Of a DNA stretch of 64,000 nucleotides, positions 43,882-52,781 are shown one piece after another. The notes under the pieces were generated by a model, which saw nothing but the letters and a program-made list of their open reading frames with translations, had not been told where the DNA came from and did not search any database. Within the stretch, counting starts at the first letter, position 1. Each line of letters begins with the position of its first letter. The position numbers were made by a program, and so were the translations under genes. Where the stretch lies: contig JBEKGS010000001.1 in the NCBI GenBank assembly GCA_050012675.1, positions 124,001 through 188,000 of the forward strand. Direction: 5' to 3'. This DNA comes from Fen-455 sp050012675 (lineage in GTDB: Bacteria; Actinomycetota; Acidimicrobiia; Acidimicrobiales; Bog-793).

Positions 43882-44517
43882 TCAGCGGCGTCGTGTCCTT
43901 GTGTCGGCCCCTTTGATGAGCACAAACAGGTCATGCCAGGCAGGATCCGTGAACCCTGCCTCCAACAGGAGACGGGAGCAGCGCTTCTCAGTTCGGGCCT
44001 TGCCTCGGCGACTCGTGAGGAGCGTCGGGATCAAAAGCCGCGAGAACTGGTCTACGAGAAGGAGGCGTCCGCCCGGGATCAGTACCCTCGCGCACTGTGC
44101 GAGACCGGCCCGCTGATCGGTCCAGTGGTCGAATGAGGTCGTGCTCACAACGAGGTCGAAGGCTCCGTCCCTGAACGGCAACTGCTCGACGATGCCGGAG
44201 CAGTACTGAAGGCGCCTGTCCTCCGACTTGGTTCGGGCGATCTCGATCATCGCGGGCGCCGGATCGACGCCGACCAGGTCGGTCACGCCCGGGCACAACC
44301 GGGCAAGGCGGCGCAGTAGATAGCCGGTACCGCATCCGACGTCGAGCACGCGGGAGAAAGCCGTCGTTCGACCGAGGGTGAGACTCGTGGTGCGATCCGC
44401 GATCTCCCGATGGAGCCTGCCGAGCCAGCCTGCCTCGTAATCCGGTGCTCGCTCGTCGAATGCCGCAATATCACGATGCCGCGACGCTGGCCTGACAAGT
44501 CCCTCATTCCGTGACGT
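43882..44517 (-). CDS. Class I SAM-dependent methyltransferase, start codon unclear
   Basis: Motif I is VLDVGCGTGYLL, with VDPAPAMIEIA, LPFRDGAFDLVVS and GGRLLLVDQFSRLL as later methyltransferase motifs. The first usual start (GTG 44349) lies inside motif I and would cut off the normal N-terminus. The same frame upstream reads as real protein (IAAFDERAPDYEAGWLGRLH, HREIADRTTSLTLGR) up to a TAG at 44533-44535, yet has no ATG, GTG or TTG. An ACG at 44517 has GGAGAGG about nine bases before it, and ATT 44469 is another option; an ATG at 44506 is out of frame. So the gene uses a rare start or has lost its start by mutation or frameshift. Substrate unknown. Confidence 0.7.
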   Translation of the reverse strand, partial: TSRNEGLVRPASRHRDIAAFDERAPDYEAGWLGRLHREIADRTTSLTLGRTTAFSRVLDVGCGTGYLLRRLARLCPGVTDLVGVDPAPAMIEIARTKSEDRRLQYCSGIVEQLPFRDGAFDLVVSTTSFDHWTDQRAGLAQCARVLIPGGRLLLVDQFSRLLIPTLLTSRRGKARTEKRCSRLLLEAGFTDPAWHDLFVLIKGADTRTRRR

Positions 44518-44532
44518 CTTAGCGGTCCTCTC

Positions 44533-45006
44533 CTAGGCCCCGACGAAGACCGTCGCTAGCGGTCGTGGAAACCCAACCATGTTGTCCCATCTTGTCATGA
44601 AGGAACAAAGGCGCAGGTGGGGATCCAGGCCCGTGCCGATGTAGTGAACAGCGAACCGTAGGACTCTCGATCTCGCGCTTCTCAGATCCCATCACGCACT
44701 GGACGATTCATCCAAATCCCTCGCAATTGGTTGTTCGTTCCGGACAGGGACTACGCCATTTCTTACTTGTTAAGTTAAGTATCAATCGCGGGGGGGAAGC
44801 CTGCGAAACATCGGAATGTGATCGAGAGTGCGAGGGGATAATGGCTCGGTCTGTAATCACCCGGGAGGGTCGCTGGCTACGCCCATACGGCATACGCGGC
44901 TCACGAATTGAGCGCACGGGGAGCGCATCGCGCGTCTCGCTCGCTGTTGAAGAGAAGATTTGCGCCGACGCCCCAGCCGAACAGCGGTAGCGCCTTGGAC
45001 ACCTCG
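44533..45006 (+). other. AT-richer intergenic region before the PilZ operon
   Basis: No supported gene over ~470 bases. The stretch 44640-44830 is less GC-rich than the surroundings and probably holds the promoter of the PilZ-signal peptidase-GH12 genes. A small frame from ATG 44839 (49 codons, GAGGGG just before it) runs into the next gene region and may be an upstream ORF; this is weak. Confidence 0.4.
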
Positions 45007-45870
45007 ATGCTCAAAGGCTCGGAAACGACCGAGGTTCGGTACCTTGTATTGCCCGACATCGCGAACCCGTACCTGCTCGCGATGGTGCGCTTTCCCGACG
45101 TTGCCCAGGCGATCAGCCAGGGACAGCCCGAGTGGCAGGGCGACCCGGGCCTGTTCGATCTCCCTTACGACCCGAGCAGCGTCGCGGTGTCGCCCGCCCA
45201 CGCCGCTTCGATTGCGGCCCGCTGGGGCGCGCGCCTGCCTTCCGACAAGGAGGAGCCCGCATCCTCGCTGATCCGGCGTATGCCGGCCAACTGGTCCAAC
45301 CTCTCGCCCGCGGAAAAGCGCGCCTGGTCTCTCGAGTACCTCGCCGGATGGCGACGGGCGGCCCCACTTTCCCGGATACGCCGTCGCTCGGCGCGCCCGG
45401 CCGACTTGGGCCAGGCCGGAAATGGGTTCAGCCTTCCCGACGCGACGGGCGACGGATCATCGCCATCTAACGGCTCTTATTTGGCAAGCGGTGGCCGGAG
45501 CAGACAGACGCCAGCGACCCGGGAACGCCGACGCCACGCCCGGGTGCGTGTCCGGGGACGAGCGCGCCTGAGCATTGGGCGCAAGACCGTCTTGGCGAAT
45601 CTGGTCAATGTCAGCCAGGGCGGAGCAAATTGCGTGGTGGCGGACGGGGAGTTTCACCTCGCGCCCGGTGGCTTGATCGAAGCGCCCCTCATGTTCGAGG
45701 ATCAGCTCTCCCTGTCCCAGGTCAGCCTCGACGTCGCCGCCAGCGTCGCCTGGAGAAGCGATACAGGGACCGGCACCCAGTTCGGGCTCGTGTTCGGTGA
45801 GCTGAACAACGATCAGGCCGAACTGGTCCAGCAATTCCTGTCGTCGGTCGGTTCTGAGACAGGTTCCTGA
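45007..45870 (+). CDS. PilZ-domain protein (c-di-GMP receptor)
   Basis: 287 residues from ATG 45007; TTG 44995 or an earlier in-frame start at 44908 is possible. The C-terminal ~110 residues form a PilZ domain: ERRRHARVRVRGRARLSIG holds the RxxxR c-di-GMP motif (from about residue 174) and LANLVNVSQGGANCVV supplies the (D/N)xSxxG motif. The N-terminal ~130 residues (VRYLVLPDIANPYLLAMVRF, LSPAEKRAWSLEYLAGW) match nothing I know. It is followed after two bases by a signal peptidase-like gene and then a GH12 glycanase, and a GT2 synthase lies convergent, so a role in c-di-GMP control of polysaccharide production is likely. Confidence 0.87.
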   Translation: MLKGSETTEVRYLVLPDIANPYLLAMVRFPDVAQAISQGQPEWQGDPGLFDLPYDPSSVAVSPAHAASIAARWGARLPSDKEEPASSLIRRMPANWSNLSPAEKRAWSLEYLAGWRRAAPLSRIRRRSARPADLGQAGNGFSLPDATGDGSSPSNGSYLASGGRSRQTPATRERRRHARVRVRGRARLSIGRKTVLANLVNVSQGGANCVVADGEFHLAPGGLIEAPLMFEDQLSLSQVSLDVAASVAWRSDTGTGTQFGLVFGELNNDQAELVQQFLSSVGSETGS

Positions 45871-45872
45871 TC

Positions 45873-46676
45873 ATGCGCGTGAGCTCTCCCAGCACGGGAG
45901 AACAGCCGCCTGCGTCCGGCGGCGTGGCTCTCGAACAAGCGGAGCGTGGTTCGGTCGCAGGCTTTGTCGCGGGCGACGGGGACCAGAGCGTGAGGCCGGC
46001 GAGGGCATTTCGCTCGCGCAGGGGCGCCGACTACCGACTGCGGGGGCTGGAACTGGCCCGGCCGGAGACGGCCGCGAAGCCGGCGCAACCGGCAAAGAAG
46101 CTGCGGGCCCGGCAGAGTCGGCGAAAGCACCGCAGACTGGTAGTCAAGTGGGCCGTCGTCCTCGCCGTGGCCGCCGCCGCCGCCGTGTTTCTGAGGGCTT
46201 CTGTGTTCCAGCCCTTCTCCGTGCCTTCGGCTTCGATGTTGCCTACCCTCCAGGTCGGCGATCGGATACTCGTAGTGAAGTCGAGCCCCTTGGCCGGAGC
46301 CATCCGGACAGGGGATATCGTCGTCTTCCGCCATCCGAAGCCATTTCCCTGCAGCTCGGGTGAGGTCAAGGCCGGGGACCTCGTGCAGCGGGTGATCGGT
46401 CTGCCCGGTGAGACGATCTGGTCCGACGGTGACAGGATCTATGTGAACGGTCGCCCGCTGAGCGAGGCGGGCTGGTACGACTCGCTGTACGGGCAGGTCG
46501 GATCCACGCCGATACTCCGTACGACGATCCCGCAAGGCGAGTACTTCGTGATGGGTGACAACCGCTCGGATGCATGCGACTCCCGGGCGTTCGGCGCGGT
46601 TGCCCGATCGGCCATTGTCGGCAAGGTGTTCGCCATCGTCATGCGCGCCGGTCACCCGTACATCCACCTGTTCTGA
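45873..46676 (+). CDS. Signal peptidase I-like protein, catalytic lysine replaced by glutamine
   Basis: 267 residues: a long ~85-residue basic N-terminal extension, one membrane helix (LVVKWAVVLAVAAAAAVFLRA), then the S26 domain. The catalytic Ser is S121 in VPSASMLPTL, followed by VGDRILVVKS, GDIVVFRHP, and the later boxes GLPGET and FVMGDNRSDACDSRAFG. In typical SPase I the general-base lysine stands in (Y/L)(I/V)KR just before GLPG; here the codon is CAG, giving LVQRVIGLPGE (Q172). The spacing S121-Q172 matches the normal Ser-Lys distance. It may be inactive, use another base, or act on a special substrate. It starts two bases after the PilZ gene. Confidence 0.9.
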   Translation: MRVSSPSTGEQPPASGGVALEQAERGSVAGFVAGDGDQSVRPARAFRSRRGADYRLRGLELARPETAAKPAQPAKKLRARQSRRKHRRLVVKWAVVLAVAAAAAVFLRASVFQPFSVPSASMLPTLQVGDRILVVKSSPLAGAIRTGDIVVFRHPKPFPCSSGEVKAGDLVQRVIGLPGETIWSDGDRIYVNGRPLSEAGWYDSLYGQVGSTPILRTTIPQGEYFVMGDNRSDACDSRAFGAVARSAIVGKVFAIVMRAGHPYIHLF

Positions 46677-46722
46677 GCCGCGCGCGGCTCCCAGGCATCC
46701 AGGTCCCAAACGGAGCCGTCAG

Positions 46723-47829
46723 GTGGTCCTCGTCACCAGGTTCGTGACGTGGTGCCGCCAACATGCAGGTGGGCGGCGCTGGGCCGGTGTGCTTGTTGCC
46801 CTGTGCAGCCTCGCGCCGCTCCTTGCTGCGTGCGCACAGGCTGACGCCGGACCCGCAAGGGTTTCCCTACTGCCAGATCCCGCTGCCAACGGGGCGACTT
46901 GGGCCTGGACCGCACGCTGCCTCTACGGTCCTTACTCGCACGGAACCTGTAAAGACGCGGGGCCCAGTCTCGGGGCCGCCCAGCTGATCGGGGATGAATG
47001 GAATCTGGGCGGCGGCGCGGCGACGGCCGGGTCACTGGACATGTCGGTGAGCTCTCCCGGAGCGCTGGAACTAGAGGGTGACTTTCCCTCCACGCCGCCC
47101 TGCACTCAAGCCACCTGTCTCGCACCGAGCGCGAACACCTGGGTGCGCGGTTATCCAGACGTGCTGTATGGCTTCAATGAATGCCATACGGTCAGCCCTC
47201 CGCCGCAGTCCCGGGTCATGCCGATGCCGGTCAACGTCGCTGCCATCCCTACCGATCTCATCGGCACCACGACCTACGACTCGACGTCGCCGACGGTGAC
47301 CTATGACGTCGCCTACGACCTTTGGCTCAATCGTTCGGACACGAAGAGACCCTGCAGAACAGAGGGCACAGTCGAGGTCATGGTCTGGACCGACTATGAC
47401 CAGCAGGCGTTGCTGCCCTCGAGTATGCAAGTCGAAGACGTGACCATCCCGTTCGCGAGCGACGGGGTCGTCCACACCGGCACGTTCGCCTGGTCCGTCT
47501 ACGTGAGCAACGTGTACGGGAAGGGCCAGACCGCACCGTGGGGCGGCACGGTCTGGTTCGTGTTGAACAAGGCTGACGTCGTCGCCAAGGGCACGGTGAG
47601 CGTCGACCTCAGCTATGTCCTTTCAGTCGTGGGCGCGCTCTTGCAGAACAACTACGGCTGGAACGACTTTCGCAAGAGCTACTGGCTCGACTCGATACCC
47701 TTCGGAATGGAGTTCGGCCCCGAGGACGGCGCTCTTTACGGCACGGGGTCGTCGTACTTCTCGCTCAGGCTCTCGTCCTACTGCCTCGACGTGGGGGCGA
47801 CACTCTCACACGCAGCCTGCGCCGGGTGA
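46723..47829 (+). CDS. GH12-like endoglucanase lipoprotein
   Basis: 368 residues from GTG 46723 with GGAG seven bases upstream. A lipoprotein signal (WAGVLVALCSLAPLLAAC) places it on the outer face of the membrane. The C-terminal ~230 residues resemble glycoside hydrolase family 12: TYDVAYDLWLNRSDT, VEVMVWTDYDQQ (candidate nucleophile Glu) and SIPFGMEFGPEDG (candidate acid/base Glu), the Glu pair expected for GH12. The likely substrate is a beta-1,4-glucan. The position behind PilZ and opposite a GT2 synthase resembles the glucanase found in cellulose-type operons. Confidence 0.78.
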   Translation: MVLVTRFVTWCRQHAGGRRWAGVLVALCSLAPLLAACAQADAGPARVSLLPDPAANGATWAWTARCLYGPYSHGTCKDAGPSLGAAQLIGDEWNLGGGAATAGSLDMSVSSPGALELEGDFPSTPPCTQATCLAPSANTWVRGYPDVLYGFNECHTVSPPPQSRVMPMPVNVAAIPTDLIGTTTYDSTSPTVTYDVAYDLWLNRSDTKRPCRTEGTVEVMVWTDYDQQALLPSSMQVEDVTIPFASDGVVHTGTFAWSVYVSNVYGKGQTAPWGGTVWFVLNKADVVAKGTVSVDLSYVLSVVGALLQNNYGWNDFRKSYWLDSIPFGMEFGPEDGALYGTGSSYFSLRLSSYCLDVGATLSHAACAG

Positions 47830-47830
47830 G

Positions 47831-47868
47831 TCCCAACGCCCCGGCCAAGGGCGTGCCGGGCGTTGGGA
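47831..47868 (+). terminator. Bidirectional terminator hairpin between GH12 and GT2 genes
   Basis: The arms 47831-47845 (TCCCAACGCCCCGGC) and 47855-47868 (GCCGGGCGTTGGGA) pair over 14 bases with one bulged C. It fills the 47-base space between two convergent genes. Confidence 0.7.
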
Positions 47869-47876
47869 GGGGACTG

Positions 47877-50690
47877 CTACCTGGTCGACAGCGTCACACT
47901 GCCGGTCGAAACCCCCGACAGGTTCTCGTCAAAGGAAGTGACGATGGCGCTGTGGAAGGTCTCCGTCGTCTCGATCGTGCTCGCGTGGTCACCTCCCGCC
48001 TGCTGGCTGACGACGAGCGTGAGGGCGGGGATCCCCTTTCCGGGAACGCCGCTACGAAGGATCTCGTCCAAGAGCGCGAGCGAGGAGGTCTGAAAGCTCA
48101 GGCTGAACCGCCCCGCGGATCTCCCGGCGGACGTCCGCGGTTGTGAGAGCTCGACCGACGTCACGGGGTAGGCGACAGCCGCCCTGGAGCGGGCCGTGCC
48201 GACCTTGACAGAGAGCGCCGTGACGCTCGGCGAGGCCTGTTCAGTGTGGGCGACGACACCGAGAGCCCGGACGGCTCGGGGAGAGGTGAGCAGGTGGCCG
48301 AGCACGGGCAGCGAGAGCGTCGCCCCACCTGTCGGCAAGCCGGAGAGGTTCTCGTGGAACGAGGTGACGACGGCGTTGTAGAAGGTATCGGCCGCCTCGG
48401 TCGCGATCGCCCGCCCGCCGCTTGCCTGCGTGCGTGCAACCAGCGTGAGCTCAGGGACGGTCCTTCCGGACCCGTCGTAACCGAAGACCGCTTCCAAAGC
48501 GGCGAGCGAGGAGGTGTCGAAGCTCAGCTCGAGTCGGTCGGGCGAACCGGCTGCTGAGGAAAGCGGTTGAGACAGCTCGACCGAGGTGACGGGGAAATAG
48601 GTCCTCGACGGGGTCCCGCCCAGCGTCATGTAGACCTGCGTACCCGCCGACGAGTGGAAGACCGTGCGCTGATTGAACGTGTTCGCGCTCAGAAGCGTCG
48701 AAGGGGTGATGAAGGCACCCGCTATTCCCCCCGCACCGATTGCGAAAAGGAGAGCGAGAGCCGGGCCCAACACAGGCACAGGCGGCCGGCCGCGTCGCGC
48801 CCGGCGAAGACGCTGTTGCTCGAAGCGTTGCCGATAGGTGAGTGCGGGCAGCCGTTGCGCCCGTTGGTTCCACAAGGAAGCGACCGGCGAGCACGCGTAC
48901 ACCGAGCCCTGAATGGCGATGATGACGACCAGCAGCCAAGGCGGATGTGCTGATGCGGCGAGCAGGCCCGCCGAGGTGTACAGGGCGACCGCCAACAGGG
49001 TCTCGACGCGACTCAACCGCAGCGCAGTGCGTACCCTTTGGCGACTGCCACCGGACTTGGCGGTTCTCAAGAACACGCCGTCTCGTCGTGTCAGGCCCTC
49101 TATGCAGGCGAGAGCCGTGATCCAGGTCGCGGAGAGGCTGATCAAAAGGCCGAGGAAGGCGCGGCGATGAGACATGGTCGTCCAATGGCGCAGCGTCCAC
49201 ATCATGCAGATTGCGGCGATCAGGATGAGCGACATCGGCAGCAGTGACCGGTCGCCGCCAAAAGGCATGAGGGCGAAGCCGGAGCCGGAGAGCCGCAGCC
49301 CTGTTATCACGAGCAGTAGCACGGCGAAGCCGAACATCAGCAGGTCTCTCCACCATCCGAAACAAGCCATCAGATAGTCCCTGCGCTGACTGCTCGAGAG
49401 GTGGTTGTCAGGCGAGCGGTCGAAGGGCATGAGGCTGCGCCAGTGGAGGCGGAAGATCTGCATGGCGCCGAAGCACCAGCGGTGCCGTTGTGTGTTGAGA
49501 CCGGCGTAGGTGGGTGGCACGATTCCCCGGCCGAAGCAGCGCGGTATGTAGAGGCCCGCCCAGCCCGCCTTGGACATGCGAAGGGACGCCTCGGTGTCCT
49601 CGCTGATGCACCACTCGTTCCAGCCACCGATGCCGACGAGTGCACTGCGGCGGAACAGGCCCATTGTCCCTACAAAAGGAACTGAGTCGCGCTCGTTGCG
49701 CGAAGACATGACGGAGAGATAGAAGCCTTGATAAGAGTCGACACAGGCCGTGTAGTAGGCGCTGCCCTCGTAGTCCCTGTTGCCCTCGAAGGTCTGGAGG
49801 AAGCCGAGGTGCGGATCGGAGAAGTACGGCACGGTCTCGCGCAGGTAGTACGGCTGGACGATGTCGTCGGCGTCGATCAAGCCGATGATCTCTGCTCGCG
49901 GGTCTGTGTAGCGGCGTAAGGCGAGGTTGCAGGCACCGGCCTTGTAGCCCGGCCAGGGTGCGACATGGACGAACCGGACGCGCTCGCGACCGCGGCAGTA
50001 CTCCTCCACCGGACCGTAAACCGCAGGGTCCGAGGTGTTGTTGTCGATGACGACCACTTCGAAATTCGGGTAGTCGATCGCCTCGGCCGCCTTGATCGTG
50101 TTGATGAGAAGCTCGGGTGGTTCGTTGTAGGCAGGGATGTGCAGTGAGACGAACGGCTTGTAGGAGGGATCGGCGACCGGCAACGGGCGTGAGCGGCGCC
50201 GGCGGCACAGGACGTCGCTGACGTAGTTGATGTTCGAGCCCCACACTATGAAGGCCGCGAGATCGAGCAGGAGCAGGAATGAAGACGTCAAAGCTTCGGC
50301 GATCGAATGCGTCGCCGCGGCCGCGACATATCCCGCAAAGGCGATGAAGGTGAACCCTGCTGCGATATAGGAGGCGTGGAAGACCGAACCGACGATCCCG
50401 GTGTCGGGGCGGAGGACTATTACGACGACCTCGAAGATCACGAGCATATAGGCCGCTATCTCGAGCCCACCGATGGGCTTTCCCCAAAGCTCATAGGTGG
50501 CAAAGCAGGAGAAGGCAGAGATCGCGACCGCGCCAAGAGCGGCTAGGAGGACTTCGGTCACCTTGGAGCCCGTCCACCTCAAGCGGGTGTCAAACTCCCG
50601 AAGTGGGCTCAGCACCAGCACCGTCGTGAGCAGCAGCTGCGCGAACGAGACGATGAACAGGTCGTAGAGATTGAACTGACGCAGCAGCAC
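47877..50690 (-). CDS. GT2 cellulose-synthase-like glycosyltransferase with duplicated C-terminal domain
   Basis: 937 residues from GTG 50690 (GAGGGGG eight bases upstream; the frame runs 26 codons further). N-terminal membrane helices lead to a processive GT2 domain: SLHIPAYNEPPELL, DADD at 273-276, FVGTMGLFRRSALVGIGG, the SEDTE acid/base at 363-367 and QRHRW at 401-405, the D,D,D,QxxRW set of cellulose/hyaluronan synthases. More membrane helices follow, the last near LGPALALLFAIGAGGIAGAF. After it come ~260 residues outside the membrane with two copies of a ~100-residue beta domain, each starting with PVTSVELSQP and ending near TSFxENLSG. The copies look like the Hcp (T6SS tube) fold, tentatively. 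It is convergent with PilZ-SPase-GH12 and upstream of a beta-propeller gene. Confidence 0.9.
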   Translation of the reverse strand: MLLRQFNLYDLFIVSFAQLLLTTVLVLSPLREFDTRLRWTGSKVTEVLLAALGAVAISAFSCFATYELWGKPIGGLEIAAYMLVIFEVVVIVLRPDTGIVGSVFHASYIAAGFTFIAFAGYVAAAATHSIAEALTSSFLLLLDLAAFIVWGSNINYVSDVLCRRRRSRPLPVADPSYKPFVSLHIPAYNEPPELLINTIKAAEAIDYPNFEVVVIDNNTSDPAVYGPVEEYCRGRERVRFVHVAPWPGYKAGACNLALRRYTDPRAEIIGLIDADDIVQPYYLRETVPYFSDPHLGFLQTFEGNRDYEGSAYYTACVDSYQGFYLSVMSSRNERDSVPFVGTMGLFRRSALVGIGGWNEWCISEDTEASLRMSKAGWAGLYIPRCFGRGIVPPTYAGLNTQRHRWCFGAMQIFRLHWRSLMPFDRSPDNHLSSSQRRDYLMACFGWWRDLLMFGFAVLLLVITGLRLSGSGFALMPFGGDRSLLPMSLILIAAICMMWTLRHWTTMSHRRAFLGLLISLSATWITALACIEGLTRRDGVFLRTAKSGGSRQRVRTALRLSRVETLLAVALYTSAGLLAASAHPPWLLVVIIAIQGSVYACSPVASLWNQRAQRLPALTYRQRFEQQRLRRARRGRPPVPVLGPALALLFAIGAGGIAGAFITPSTLLSANTFNQRTVFHSSAGTQVYMTLGGTPSRTYFPVTSVELSQPLSSAAGSPDRLELSFDTSSLAALEAVFGYDGSGRTVPELTLVARTQASGGRAIATEAADTFYNAVVTSFHENLSGLPTGGATLSLPVLGHLLTSPRAVRALGVVAHTEQASPSVTALSVKVGTARSRAAVAYPVTSVELSQPRTSAGRSAGRFSLSFQTSSLALLDEILRSGVPGKGIPALTLVVSQQAGGDHASTIETTETFHSAIVTSFDENLSGVSTGSVTLSTR
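47880..48602 (-). repeat. Tandem duplication inside the GT2 gene (two ~100-residue units)
   Basis: Unit 1 (about 48310-48602) and unit 2 (about 47880-48177) encode matching segments: PVTSVELSQP, then LSFxTSSLAxL, then a TF(Y/H)(N/S)A(V/I)VTSF core. The spacing is ~142 residues. DNA similarity is still visible (GACAGGTTCTCGT versus GAGAGGTTCTCGT near 47919 and 48341), so the duplication is fairly recent or under purifying selection. Confidence 0.75.
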
Positions 50691-50807
50691 TTGGACGTCC
50701 CCCCTCGCAGTCGTACACCTCGCCAAAGCGTGCGAGCTATACCTTATCGTGCCTTTTGCGGCGGGCAAACACGGATTTTCCCGCCGCAGGCCGAGCTCCT
50801 TATGTGC

Positions 50808-52511
50808 TCACGGATGTTCCGTCCGGGCGGCGGACCCCTGAGTCGGCGAGGTCTTGCCGAACCCGTACAAGATGCCGTCTTGGACGCCGACATAGAGCAT
50901 GTTCTCGCCTACACCCGGCGGGCTGAAGGCGTTGGTGTTGCCGACGAACCATGTCCCGAGGAGCTTCAGTCTCCGGTTCACCGGCACCGGCTCGTAGGCC
51001 TGGAGGCTCGCGCCGTCGATGACCCAGACGACCGCAGATCCCGAGGTGGTGCCGTCGGAGGTCACGATGGGACCCGATACCCCGAAGACCGCCGCCTGCG
51101 AGCCGTATCCGACGAGGCTCAAGGCGGGCAGACCACCTGTGGTCGAGTATTTGTAGACGTCTACCGCACCGGCGTGGCCGCTCGGGCTCTGAATCGTCGA
51201 GACGTAGACATAGCCCCCGTCACCGGGCCAGACACCGGCTGTCGATATCGCTTGTCCGTTCGGCCCGTATTCCCCGACGACGTCGTCCCTCCCGCTCGGG
51301 CCTTGGTTGTGGCCACCGAGGTTGTCAGCGTTGAGCAGGTAGACGATGCCCTCTTTCCCAGTGGCGACAAGGAGATGCGGGTATTTCGGGGCGGAGAACT
51401 CAGTCGGCAACAGGACCGGTGAACCCGACATGTCCCAGTCGTTCTCGTCGGCCAGGGCGTCGTTGTGGATCGCGAAGAAATCCGTCGCCTTGAGTGAGCC
51501 GTCCTTTTGCACGCCGAGGCGGACGACGGAATCACCGAGGTTCAAAGGTGGCGAGTGCCCGGGGATCGAGCCATCGGGATGGTTGGTCTCGGGGCCTTCG
51601 GCATTCCCGGACGCGAACAGGATCTGACCGGGACCGTCGGAACTGAGACCACCGCTCGCCTGCCAGATGCCGGCTCCGCCGCCTTCGCTCCCTGGACCCG
51701 CTTCGTCGGTCCACAGCGTCGTCTGGCGGCCGGCGGTCGATACGCCCGCTACGAACCCGGCAAAAGGCGTGTGATCGCAGTGCGACCCGAAGGCGGCGTA
51801 CACGACGCCGTCCAGGTACAAAAGGCCAGGCCTTTGCATCTCTTGCAGGGGACGGAACGCCTGTTGCGGGTTGTTGCTGGCTGGACCGTTGATCTCGACC
51901 GGGAAGCGGGGCATCTCGGCACCGGTGGCAGGGTTGATGGCGTTCATGAACCATCCAATCCCCGCACCGCCTGGCAAATGAACCTGATCGACGAGGTAGG
52001 CGACACCTGTGGTCGGGTCGATCGCCGGAGTTGAGGTCACTCCCAGGTAGGGGATCAGGTCAGGGCAGTGCACCGGAGCGTCTTCGAAGGGCGTCCCGAT
52101 CTGGCGCGACCACTCAATGGCTCCCGTCGTCGGGTTGAGACCGTAGACCCAGTTGGTCTCCGTAGCGACGAGCAGAATCTTCCCGACGAGAAGGGGTTGC
52201 GCATAGATCTGGCCGTTGAGCTGTGTCTTGAAGACGATCCCGAACTGAGACGACCCTACGACTTCGGGGCTCAGGCCCGGCTCGTAGGAATACCAGCCGT
52301 CGCGAGAGTCGCCGCCCCGGTTTGTCTCAAGCTGAACGCTCTCGGGTGGGCCCGTCTGTTGGGCTGAGGCGGCGGCGCCCCTTTGTCCAGAGGTTCGCAG
52401 AGCCGCCCGCGTCTGCGCCGCGTGCCCGGTGGCCACGGCACCCGCGACTGTCGCCTCGACCACAAGCGCAGAAAGTGCCAGCGCGACCGTCAGCACGAGC
52501 ACGGGCCGCAT
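50808..52511 (-). CDS. Secreted PQQ-type beta-propeller protein
   Basis: 567 residues from ATG 52511, starting with a signal peptide or anchor (VLVLTVALALSALVVEATVAGAVA). The mature part repeats the strand pattern of PQQ/WD-like propellers: LLVATETNWVYGLNPTTGAIEW, GVAYLVDQVHLPGGAG, LLVATGKEGIVYLLNADN, YVYVSTIQSPSG, MLYVGVQDGILYGFG. No catalytic site of a PQQ dehydrogenase is recognised, so it is more likely a binding scaffold than an enzyme. It lies 118 bases upstream of the GT2 gene on the same strand and may be its envelope partner. Confidence 0.85.
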   Translation of the reverse strand: MRPVLVLTVALALSALVVEATVAGAVATGHAAQTRAALRTSGQRGAAASAQQTGPPESVQLETNRGGDSRDGWYSYEPGLSPEVVGSSQFGIVFKTQLNGQIYAQPLLVGKILLVATETNWVYGLNPTTGAIEWSRQIGTPFEDAPVHCPDLIPYLGVTSTPAIDPTTGVAYLVDQVHLPGGAGIGWFMNAINPATGAEMPRFPVEINGPASNNPQQAFRPLQEMQRPGLLYLDGVVYAAFGSHCDHTPFAGFVAGVSTAGRQTTLWTDEAGPGSEGGGAGIWQASGGLSSDGPGQILFASGNAEGPETNHPDGSIPGHSPPLNLGDSVVRLGVQKDGSLKATDFFAIHNDALADENDWDMSGSPVLLPTEFSAPKYPHLLVATGKEGIVYLLNADNLGGHNQGPSGRDDVVGEYGPNGQAISTAGVWPGDGGYVYVSTIQSPSGHAGAVDVYKYSTTGGLPALSLVGYGSQAAVFGVSGPIVTSDGTTSGSAVVWVIDGASLQAYEPVPVNRRLKLLGTWFVGNTNAFSPPGVGENMLYVGVQDGILYGFGKTSPTQGSAARTEHP

Positions 52512-52781
52512 TCGAGGAGACCGCGCCAACGGACCTATCTTCGACGCAGCCCCTGGTCTTGTTGTGGGCCCAAGTGCACCAGGCACCGAGCACGAGTCAG
52601 TTCTTCTTCCCCCTCGCAATGACACGACACGCCTCCCCCAGCGAACGCTCCAAGAAAACAGCCACAACTTGTTATCCCAGGGCGGCACTCACGTGGCCAC
52701 GTCCGGAGCTGTCATGGTAGCAAGGGTGTGAGGATCTGCTGTTCGATCCCGTACTTCGATCCGGAACCGGTTCCCGGGCGG

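Noticed and set aside
44727..44990. Possible c-di-GMP riboswitch or small ORF before the PilZ gene
   Set aside because: The G-rich stretch near 44790 does not match the GEMM consensus; the 49-codon frame is too weak to list as a gene.
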